From JACRBR01 sp964371355 (GTDB lineage Bacteria > Chloroflexota > Dehalococcoidia > DSTF01 > JACRBR01): a stretch of DNA of 64,000 nucleotides. Below, piece after piece: positions 34,200-41,446 of this stretch (the stretch's first letter is position 1; every line of letters begins with the position of its first letter). The translations under genes and the position numbers were made by a program. The notes under the pieces were generated by a model, which saw nothing but the letters and a program-made list of their open reading frames with translations, ran no database searches and was not told the origin of the DNA. The stretch is taken from positions 62,001 through 126,000 of the forward strand of contig CAYJMG010000007.1 of NCBI GenBank assembly GCA_964371355.1, written 5' to 3'.

Positions 34200-34229
34200 A
34201 GAAGGGGTGCACACAGGTGCACCCCTTCT
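34200..34229 (+). terminator. Intrinsic terminator after stalk protein 2
   Basis: 13-bp stem AGAAGGGGTGCAC (34200-34212) with GTGCACCCCTTCT (34217-34229), ACAG loop, followed by TCGCC. The T-run is short but the stem is perfect. Confidence 0.75.
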
Positions 34230-34381
34230 TCGCCCCACGGTGGCAGCCCCCAGCCGTCCGCAGATCCCGCTCTCGAGTGTCGAGACCCCTGATTCCCCCC
34301 AAATGTCAGGGAAACCCCTGTCGATACTAGCTCAGGGCCCGTAGCCGCGGCCCCGAATGCTGGATTCGACCGGGAGCCCCT

Positions 34382-35731
34382 GTGGTCTCAGAGAGCACGA
34401 CCCCCCGCCGGCCCGTCCTCACGCTCGACGAACTTGCGCAGCCCGTCACGCGGCGGCCCGAGCGCATCCATTCCCTGACGACCGCCGAGCTGGCGATCGC
34501 GTTCAGCAAGGGGCTCGACCTGGCCGAGGGCAAGGAGATCGGCCACGCGCAGCGCGTGTGTTACATCGCCACGCAGCTCGCGGACGCGGTGAAGCTGGGC
34601 GAGGAGCAGCGAGCGGGCGTGTACTTCGGCGCGCTGCTGCACGACTCCGGCGTGACGGTGGCGTCGGCCGACCTGTTCAGGGCTGCCGGCGTCGACGAGT
34701 CGACGGTCTTCGGGCCTTCGCCGCTGCGGGGACGGGACGACCAGCGCGGCAGCACGCTCTTCGCCGACCGCGAGGCCGTCGACGACGCGGTGCAAGAGCA
34801 TTGCGCCGCCGGCGTGGGCGTCATCCGGCAGCTCGAGCTGGGCGAAGAGGCGGCGCGCGCCGTCGAGTCGCATCACGAGCGCTGGGACGGGGAGGGTTAC
34901 CCGGACGGCATCGCAGAGGAGGAGATCCCGATCGAGGCGCGCATCGTGGCGCTGGCCGACGTCGCCGAGTCGCTGATCACGGACGAGTTGAACGCGCTGA
35001 TCGCGCGGCGCCGGCTGCCGCTGTCGCTGGCGGAATACCGCGGGACGTATCTCGACCCGCGGCTTGCCGGCCTGCTGCTGGACCTCGCGCGGTCCGACGA
35101 GTTCTGGCTCGGGCTGTACTCCGAGGACCTGGCCGAGACCGTAAACGCGATGCGCGGCCAGGTGGAAACGCGCAGGAGCCGGCGCCGTGTGATGCGCTTC
35201 GCCGAGGTGTTCGCGGGTCTGGCCGATGGCAAGCGGACGCATGCTTCGTCACACTCCCGCCGCACGGCGGAGTGCGCGCAGCAACTGGCGGAGGCTGTGG
35301 AGCTGGATCAGGCGCACGTCGAGATGGTGCGGATCGCCGCGCTGTTGCTCGACGTCGGCCTTATGGGCGTGCCGGCCCGGATCATGTCCAAACCCGACAT
35401 CCTGTCAGTCACGGAGATGCAGCTCATGCGCCAGCACCCGGCGAACTCCGAGATGATCCTGGAGGAGCTGCCGGGGTTCGAGGAAGTCTCCCAGTGGATC
35501 GCGCGCCACCACGAGCGGCCGGACGGGAAGGGCTACCCGGAGATGCTGACGGGCGACGAGATACCGCTCGAGTCCCGCATGCTGGCCATCGCGGACATGT
35601 ACGCCGCGCTGACGTCCGACCGTCCGCACCGTGCGGCGCTCTCGCACAAGGACGCGCGCCAGGTGCTGGTCGGGGCCGCGGGCACGCAGCTCGACCCCGA
35701 GCTGGTGCGGACGTTCGTGGGGCTGCTGTAG
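34382..35731 (+). CDS. Tandem HD-GYP domain protein (cyclic-di-GMP phosphodiesterase-like)
   Basis: 449 residues, two HD-GYP modules. The first (about 40-190) is complete: GHAQRVCYIATQLADAV, GALLHDSGV and SHHERWDGEGYPDGI. The second (about 285-449) keeps RHHERPDGKGYPEML and ADMYAALTSDRPHR, but its HD pair reads LLLDVG, so the metal His is lost. HD-GYP enzymes cut c-di-GMP. No sensor, receiver or membrane segment is present, so the degenerate module may regulate the other. GTG start, 5 nt after GGGAG. Cytoplasmic. Confidence 0.87.
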   Translation: MVSESTTPRRPVLTLDELAQPVTRRPERIHSLTTAELAIAFSKGLDLAEGKEIGHAQRVCYIATQLADAVKLGEEQRAGVYFGALLHDSGVTVASADLFRAAGVDESTVFGPSPLRGRDDQRGSTLFADREAVDDAVQEHCAAGVGVIRQLELGEEAARAVESHHERWDGEGYPDGIAEEEIPIEARIVALADVAESLITDELNALIARRRLPLSLAEYRGTYLDPRLAGLLLDLARSDEFWLGLYSEDLAETVNAMRGQVETRRSRRRVMRFAEVFAGLADGKRTHASSHSRRTAECAQQLAEAVELDQAHVEMVRIAALLLDVGLMGVPARIMSKPDILSVTEMQLMRQHPANSEMILEELPGFEEVSQWIARHHERPDGKGYPEMLTGDEIPLESRMLAIADMYAALTSDRPHRAALSHKDARQVLVGAAGTQLDPELVRTFVGLL

Positions 35732-35870
35732 TTCAGCGTGTGGCGTGTGAGCTAGTCAGTTAATGAGCCTGACGGGCGCTCGGTGGTAGTTGCCCTGCTG
35801 CTCGTGTCCTCGGCATCGTACATGGGAGGCCTGCGCCTCGCACAGAAGCAGATGAGGGTGGCGACCCGGC

Positions 35871-35965
35871 GGGTACACGGGCGGGGCGCCCCCGCTCCGT
35901 TCGGGTGAGCGGGTCGCGCGCAGGTACGCGGGCGAGGGCGCCCGCGCTCCATTCGGCGTGAGCGG
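35871..35965 (+). repeat. Two direct copies of a ~43-nt GC-rich motif
   Basis: 35871-35912 and 35922-35965. Both read GGTAC(A/G)CGGGCG, then a GGGCGCCC core, CGCTCC(G/A)TTCGG and GTGAGCGG, with a few differences. Confidence 0.7.
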
Positions 35966-36005
35966 CGGCGACTCGCGATGTTTCGCTGATATTGGCATGT
36001 CGCCG

Positions 36006-36034
36006 CTGACAGCCGCCCGCTTCTGTCGTACAAT
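36006..36034 (+). promoter_or_regulatory. Sigma70-type promoter for the GYD genes
   Basis: CTGACA (36006-36011), exactly 17 nt, TACAAT (36029-36034). Start codon of the GYD protein is 62 nt further, behind ACAGGAGG. Confidence 0.7.
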
Positions 36035-36095
36035 CGTGGCCCAAGGGACGCCGCCGTCCGGCGCCCGCGCTCGATTGCAGACAGGAGGCACGGAC

Positions 36096-36386
36096 ATGGC
36101 CACCTACATCATGCTCAGCACCCTTACGGACGAGGGTCGCAAGACGCTGAAGGAACGCCCCGAGCGCCTGCAGGAGGTGAACCGGGAGATCGAGGCGATG
36201 GGCGCCCGGGTTACGCAGCAGTACGCGGTCCTGGGTGGGTACGACTTCATCAACATCCTGGAGGCGCCGGACAACGAGACGGTCGCCCGTATCAGCGTGG
36301 AGTTGGGCTCGCGCGGGACCGTCGTGCTGACCACGCTGCCGGCGCTGCCCGTCGAGAGCTTCACGCAGATGTTGAAGGGGAAGTAG
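36096..36386 (+). CDS. GYD domain protein
   Basis: 96 residues, a single GYD domain named after the motif seen here as GGYDFINILEAP. ferredoxin-like dimeric alpha-beta fold: strand YIMLSTLTDEGRKTL, helix EVNREIEAMGARV, strand QQYAVLGGYDF. Function of the family is unknown. Start by ACAGGAGG 7 nt upstream. The next gene begins with a second, related GYD domain 59 nt later, so this pair arose by duplication. Confidence 0.88.
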   Translation: MATYIMLSTLTDEGRKTLKERPERLQEVNREIEAMGARVTQQYAVLGGYDFINILEAPDNETVARISVELGSRGTVVLTTLPALPVESFTQMLKGK

Positions 36387-36445
36387 GGGTCAGGGACAGG
36401 GGGTAGGGGCCAAGGACAAGCAGCGAGCAGGGAACGGGGCGTTCG

Positions 36446-37486
36446 ATGGGTACGTACGTTGTCTTCACGAAGCTGACACCGCAGGGACGGAAGAATCTGC
36501 ACGCCAACCCCGACCGCCTGCGCGAGGTGACGCGGCAGGCGGAGCAGCTCGGCGCGAAGGTGCTGCAGCAGTATGCGACGATCGGGCAGTACGACTTCGT
36601 GACGGTCATCGACGCGCCGGACAACGCGACGGTGCAGGGCATCGGCGCCGAGATCGGCGGGCTGGGCACGGTGAAGCTCACCACGTACCCGGCGATCAAG
36701 ATGGACCGATTCCAGCAGCTCCTGAAGATGGAGCCGTATCGCACGGAGCCGCATGAGTGGCAGACGTCATTCTGGGCGCGCGCGGTACGCCGCATCGGCC
36801 GGCACTGGGTGACCGACCAACACGTCGAGAAGTTCTGCAAGCCGCTGACGATCGAGGGCCGGGAGAACCTGGCGGGCCACAAGGGCGGCGCCATCATCAT
36901 CGCCAATCACAGCTCGCACATGGACTCGCCGGTGGTGCTGTCGGCGCTGCCGGAGCGCATTCGTGGCAAGGTGCTGCTGGCGGCGGCCGCCGACAAGTTC
37001 TACGCCTCGCGCCGGAAGCGCCACTGGTGGTACTCGCTCTTCCATGCGACGTTCCCGGTGCATCGAGGCGGCGGCATCAAGCAGCTCGAGTACCCGATGT
37101 CGCTGTTGCGACGCGGGTGGTCGATCATCATCTACCCGGAGGGCGGACGCTCGAAGTCCGGGCAGATCCAGCGGTTCAAGGCGGGCCCCGCGATTATGGC
37201 GATGCAGGGCAAGGTGCCGGTGATCCCGATCTACATCGAGGGGCTGCGCGAGGTGATGCCGAAGGGCCAACGCGAGCCGCGGCCGGGGCCGGTCTTCGCC
37301 CGGATCGGCAAGCCGGTGTCGCTCGAGGGAGTGACGTCAGTGTCGGAAGCGACGGCCATGCTGGAGAACGCTATGCGGGAGCTGGCGGGGTTGCCGCCGC
37401 ACCGCGCGGCGGTGCCGGCGGCGGCGGCGCAGCCAGAGAGCGCGGCGGCGCTGGCTTCGGCCGGAGGTGGTGGGGCCGGTAGCTGA
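36446..37486 (+). CDS. Fusion: GYD domain + 1-acylglycerol-3-phosphate acyltransferase-like domain
   Basis: 346 residues. Residues 1-95 are a GYD domain (QYDFVTVIDAPDN), paralogous to the preceding protein. From about 125 on comes a PlsC-type acyltransferase. It has the catalytic NHSSHMDS (His-x4-Asp), a second block VHRGGG, substrate block YPEGGRSKSG and the VPVIPIYIEGL hydrophobic strand. The end is Ala/Gly-rich and disordered. PlsC acylates lysophosphatidate to phosphatidate at the membrane. The GYD part might bind a ligand or hold a dimer. One uninterrupted frame with normal composition. No strong ribosome site. Confidence 0.86.
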   Translation: MGTYVVFTKLTPQGRKNLHANPDRLREVTRQAEQLGAKVLQQYATIGQYDFVTVIDAPDNATVQGIGAEIGGLGTVKLTTYPAIKMDRFQQLLKMEPYRTEPHEWQTSFWARAVRRIGRHWVTDQHVEKFCKPLTIEGRENLAGHKGGAIIIANHSSHMDSPVVLSALPERIRGKVLLAAAADKFYASRRKRHWWYSLFHATFPVHRGGGIKQLEYPMSLLRRGWSIIIYPEGGRSKSGQIQRFKAGPAIMAMQGKVPVIPIYIEGLREVMPKGQREPRPGPVFARIGKPVSLEGVTSVSEATAMLENAMRELAGLPPHRAAVPAAAAQPESAAALASAGGGGAGS

Positions 37487-37502
37487 CACCCGTGCGGCGC
37501 GG

Positions 37503-37546
37503 GATTCACTGCGATTCACTGCAGAGACGCAGAGGGCGCAGAGGCA
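37503..37546 (-). repeat. Mini-repeat related to the 11.35-kb element
   Basis: On the minus strand it reads GCCTCTGCGCCCTCTGCGTC, then TCTGCAGTGAAT: three CTCTGCG units ending in GTGAA. The array at 11350-11388 has the same units and the same end. Confidence 0.5.
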
Positions 37547-37706
37547 CTTGGCGACGGGGCGAGGCTCCGCAAGCGCTGTCGCATGGCGCGCTGAGGTATC
37601 AGCGGCAAGATTCCTTCGCTGCGCCCAGAATGACGGGGTACCCGCCTGTTGCATAGTTGGTTCGAATGAACCATCGGATCTGCTGCCGGCATCGCTAGAC
37701 TGACGC

Positions 37707-38417
37707 ATGCTTGACCTGTTGTCGCCGCGCCCCGCCCGGCGTGATGTCGTGGTCCTGGTGACGTTGGCGCTAGGCGGCATGTACTCGCTATGCGTCGCGA
37801 TGTACCTCGCTCGGGTCGCCAACAGCGGCGAGTGGACGTACCTCTTCGTGCCCGGCAACCTGGCGCTCGCCTGGATGCCGCTGCTGTTCGCGCTGGGCTG
37901 CCGCGCGCTGTACGGAAACGCGATGCCTGCCGGCCGTGCGCTTGGGGCCGCTTCGGGTGTCCTCTGGCTGCTGTTCCTGCCGAACGCGCCATACGTCCTC
38001 ACCGACCTGCAGCACTACCAGGACTCGCCACTCATCGCGGGCTGGTACGACGGCCTGATGCTCGGCGCGTTCGTCTCGACCGGGATGCTGTTGGGGCTGT
38101 TCTCGCTGTACCTGATGCACGGCATGGTCGCGGCGAAGGCAGGGGCGGCGGTTTCGTGGCTGGCGGTGCTGGCGGCGATGCCGCTGTGCGGATTCGGGAT
38201 CTACGTCGGCCGGGTGCTTCGGTGGAACAGCTGGGACGCGATCGTCGCGCCGGGCCGCCTCGTGGGCGACCTGTCGCGGGTGGCGACGGACCCGCTGATG
38301 CGGAGCGAGGCGTTCGCGATGACGGTGGGGTTCGGCGCCTTCCTGGCGGCGTCGTACGTGGCGTTGTACGCGTTCACGGCGATCGGCGCCGCGGGCGCCA
38401 CGCGGCCGCGCGCGTGA
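37707..38417 (+). CDS. DUF1361 integral membrane protein
   Basis: 236 residues, about seven transmembrane helices. Family block: NLALAWMPLLFALG, then the conserved LPNAPYVLTDLQH between two helices. Function of DUF1361 is unknown. The ATG has no ribosome site; a TAGACT box (37696-37701) ends 5 nt upstream, so the mRNA is probably leaderless. Ends just before the convergent lipoprotein gene. Confidence 0.85.
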   Translation: MLDLLSPRPARRDVVVLVTLALGGMYSLCVAMYLARVANSGEWTYLFVPGNLALAWMPLLFALGCRALYGNAMPAGRALGAASGVLWLLFLPNAPYVLTDLQHYQDSPLIAGWYDGLMLGAFVSTGMLLGLFSLYLMHGMVAAKAGAAVSWLAVLAAMPLCGFGIYVGRVLRWNSWDAIVAPGRLVGDLSRVATDPLMRSEAFAMTVGFGAFLAASYVALYAFTAIGAAGATRPRA

Positions 38418-38422
38418 TCGGG

Positions 38423-40198
38423 CTAGCGGACGTCGAACGTCTCCTGGGCCTTGCGTCCTTCTCCTAGGTCGAGCGCTATCGTCCACGCCCCGGCCTTCCT
38501 CAGGTCTTCGGGGTTGAGGTCGATGTGAAGCTCGAGAACGTGCTGGCGAACGTCGTTGATCTCTATCGCGCCGAAGTCGATCGCCACCCCGTCCGGACCT
38601 GTCAATCGGCAGCTGTCTGTCTCCGGCAGGAGGCAGAAGGTCAGGGCCGCATCCATCTCCGAGTCGACGATCCCTGTAATCTCAAAGGAAAGCCCCGCTT
38701 CATCCTGACCGGTGAACTCGACGCTGAACTCGTCGTCGCCCTCCTGTGGCGGAGGCAGTTCGTCGACGACACAGCCCACGAATTGGGCTGCGTTGTGTGA
38801 CAGTGTTGATTCGACCTCTTCCCGGTTGTCGACTGGTATCGCAACGGGCTTCGAATCAGGAACCGCAATCTCGCCGAATGATCCGAAGAGGCCCGTCCAT
38901 TCACCTGTTGTCCTATCGAACGTGAACGTCGTCTGCGAGCGCGTCTCGCGGATCTCCCGGAGCTTGCTGGGACACACGAGTTCCAGAGAATCGGCGATGA
39001 GATTGGCCACGTCAGACGCGGCCAGCAGCGGCCTCGACGCATTATTGGGCCACTGCTCGATATTGGCAGCCAGGGCAAGGAGGTCATCGCGACCGACGTC
39101 CTCGGGCGGGAATGATGCCACGTCCAACCGAACGTCAACGTCGAGCAAGGTCCAGACAATGCTGTATTCGGCATTCAATGGCGTAAGCTCGGTTTTGCAG
39201 AGTGAGCCCATCAAGGCGTCTCCCGGGATCAGTTCTGGGTTGGGGCAGCGGCTTCCAAAGCCCTTCGGCCAAACTGTCAACTCGACATCGTCTTCGTCGG
39301 CGCCGTCACCCCGCGAATACAGGATGGACGCAGATTTTGCATCATGCTCGGCTCCGGACAACGTCCAGTCACCCGCGTGCTCCCCAAGCCAGAACACCGT
39401 GCCGAGCTGTGCGGCGGCGGATGAGAGTTCCGCATCCAAAAGAGACGCCCGAGCAGAGTCGACGTCAAAGAAGTCCGGCGGCAGCTGCGACGCCTCGAGG
39501 AACTCGATGTCGTGATACATGACCCCGATGAAGGCACCCTGTTCCTCTCCGCAGGCGACCGTTATCGACTCGGACAATGGCTCCCCATCGGCGGTGGTCG
39601 TATAGTCGTAGCCGTATGAACCCGAGTCGCCGTCCTCGCACGGGAAGACTCCCGCCATATCAATCGGCCAAGAAGTGACCGTTACCTCCATGTCTCCTTG
39701 AGAGATCTGTTTCGTGGTCGGTGAGCCTGTCGCCTTTGCTGGTGGCGGGGTCGAGGCCTCCGGGTCGTCGTCGAAAGGCGCCGCGGGGATGTTCAGACTC
39801 AGATCTTTGTCGGGTGTGCGGAGAGGCACATTGGGCCAGAAGTAGATCCCAGAAGAAGATTTTGTGTCTAGGGTCTCGCGAGAGGGCAGACACGGATACC
39901 ATTTCTCGCCATCTTGGATGGACGTGCAAACGCTTGGGTTTGTGGGACTGTCCGTCCACTGTACGTTCCACTTGCGACTGCGGTTGTTGTCCCAGTCAAT
40001 CCAGGCCTCGGTGCGCGTGGGCCATGGAGGCGTGACCGTCGTGTACCGGACGTGGGTGATCAGGCCAGGCCTTCGAAGGTGATTGTTGATGTTCGACGGC
40101 GCCGTAGAGTCGGTCGTCGGGGACGGGTTCTCACCGCACGACGCAATCAGAAGCGCAAACGCTAATGCGAAGATGAACAGCGGTGCCTTCGGAAACAC
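38423..40198 (-). CDS. Large lipoprotein of unknown function, GTG start
   Basis: 591 residues. Lipoprotein signal with a textbook lipobox: LIASC, Cys21 lipidated, so it is anchored on the outer face of the membrane. After a Ser/Thr/Pro linker come several beta-rich stretches without a domain I recognise. It carries scattered Cys (VCTSIQDG, FPCEDGD, CPNPELIPG, CLLPETDSC) that may pair. Composition is slightly less GC-rich than neighbours. Start at GTG 40198: a TACGAT box ends 6 nt upstream (leaderless) and the signal begins well there. An in-frame GTG at 40231 would add 11 residues. Confidence 0.72.
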   Translation of the reverse strand: MFPKAPLFIFALAFALLIASCGENPSPTTDSTAPSNINNHLRRPGLITHVRYTTVTPPWPTRTEAWIDWDNNRSRKWNVQWTDSPTNPSVCTSIQDGEKWYPCLPSRETLDTKSSSGIYFWPNVPLRTPDKDLSLNIPAAPFDDDPEASTPPPAKATGSPTTKQISQGDMEVTVTSWPIDMAGVFPCEDGDSGSYGYDYTTTADGEPLSESITVACGEEQGAFIGVMYHDIEFLEASQLPPDFFDVDSARASLLDAELSSAAAQLGTVFWLGEHAGDWTLSGAEHDAKSASILYSRGDGADEDDVELTVWPKGFGSRCPNPELIPGDALMGSLCKTELTPLNAEYSIVWTLLDVDVRLDVASFPPEDVGRDDLLALAANIEQWPNNASRPLLAASDVANLIADSLELVCPSKLREIRETRSQTTFTFDRTTGEWTGLFGSFGEIAVPDSKPVAIPVDNREEVESTLSHNAAQFVGCVVDELPPPQEGDDEFSVEFTGQDEAGLSFEITGIVDSEMDAALTFCLLPETDSCRLTGPDGVAIDFGAIEINDVRQHVLELHIDLNPEDLRKAGAWTIALDLGEGRKAQETFDVR

Positions 40199-40263
40199 GC
40201 GACAATCGTAGGATGTTGAACGAGCCGCCACAAGCTGGCACTGTCAGCCGAACGTCAGCGCGC

Positions 40264-41274
40264 CTACGCCAGCTTGCGCGTGATGAGCCGGGTGATCATC
40301 TCCGGGCGCATCTTCTTCTTCGACGCGTCCTCCTGGCCGTCGGAGAGGTAGTTGCCCTCGGTAAAGACGCGCATCGCGTTGTCGTGGCCGACGACGCGCT
40401 CCATCTTCGCGAACAGGCGGACGAAGGCGCCGGTCTTGTCGGCCAGTGAGGGGAACGCGGCGTGCTCCATGGCGGCGCGGCGCGCGTCGTAGTCATCGAG
40501 CAGGTAGGCCCCCGGCATGCCGAACTCCTTCAACGCCTCGATCACCATCGGCATGACACCGGGGTCGTGCGCGATGCAGGCGCGGATCCGTTCTTCGTAG
40601 AACATCTCGTGGCGCGTCTCGTCTTTCGCCAGCAGCCTCTCGATCTTCGCCAGCACCGGCTCCTTCGTGTGCCGGGCGTGGTTTCGGTAGAAGTCGGCCG
40701 TGATGAACTCCTGGATGGTGGTGTTCGCCACCACCTGGGGTGCCGTGTAGTGCATCGGTATGCCCCAGTTCTGGGAGCTGGCGTCGCGGATTTCCGCGAC
40801 CTCTTCGTCGAGCGCCCGCCTGACGGATGACTCGATCTCCGCGATCCGTTCGGCGTCCTCGGGGTTCGTCGTGCAGGCAGCTTCGCGAGCCGCCAGCGCC
40901 GTGCGCACCTTCGCGATGTAGTCGCGGAGGGCGTAGTAGTGCTTCCACTCCTCGATCGCCCACATCATGATGAAGTCGCAGACGTCCTGGTCTTCCTTGA
41001 AGAAGGCGATCAGGTTCGCGACGTAGTCGGGGCTGTTGCTTTCAACGAGCATCGCCGATTCGGCGACGTACGCGTCCGCGGCGGTCATCGCGTCGATGTC
41101 GATCTCGCTCCAGTGGATGTCGAGGATCTCGGTCAGGTTCCACGACACGCGCTCGTGCGTCCGGAAGAAGGTGATGACGTCGTCGGGACTGGGGATGGTG
41201 CGGTGGCCTGACGGGGGGAGGGAGGGCTGATCGCCGGTGAAGGGGAATGCGCCGGTCTTGTTCAGTTTCGACAA
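40264..41274 (-). CDS. Acyl-ACP-desaturase-like diiron protein, TTG start
   Basis: 336 residues of the soluble fatty-acid desaturase/ferritin-like group. Diiron ligands: Glu78 region (SAMLVESN), Glu109-x-x-His112 (IEEWKHYYAL), and the second pair in AKDETRHEMFYEERI. These enzymes put a double bond into acyl-ACP or hydroxylate lipids using reduced ferredoxin. Start is TTG at 41274, about 6 nt after GGAG; no ATG fits. Cytoplasmic. The ACP gene at 59.4 kb and the ferredoxin at 19.5 kb are possible partners in the same cell. Confidence 0.83.
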   Translation of the reverse strand: MSKLNKTGAFPFTGDQPSLPPSGHRTIPSPDDVITFFRTHERVSWNLTEILDIHWSEIDIDAMTAADAYVAESAMLVESNSPDYVANLIAFFKEDQDVCDFIMMWAIEEWKHYYALRDYIAKVRTALAAREAACTTNPEDAERIAEIESSVRRALDEEVAEIRDASSQNWGIPMHYTAPQVVANTTIQEFITADFYRNHARHTKEPVLAKIERLLAKDETRHEMFYEERIRACIAHDPGVMPMVIEALKEFGMPGAYLLDDYDARRAAMEHAAFPSLADKTGAFVRLFAKMERVVGHDNAMRVFTEGNYLSDGQEDASKKKMRPEMITRLITRKLA

Positions 41275-41446
41275 GAGAGTCTCCAGGAGGTGCGGGTGCG
41301 CGGCGACGCGTCATCGCCGAGCGCGAGGTGTGTACGGTCCCACGAGTCGGGGCATTTGTGGTGGATGGCGCACGCCGCAGCGTCGGCAAGCGCCGTGGCA
41401 ACGAGAACGCGGATCGCTATCAGAGATGCGTGAGTGCGAATAATGC

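Larger units (their letters stand above)
35732..36095. other. Intergenic region with two-copy repeat and promoter
   Basis: 364 nt. Two direct copies of a GC-rich motif at 35871-35912 and 35922-35965, and a good promoter at 36006-36034. No gene seen. Confidence 0.65.
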
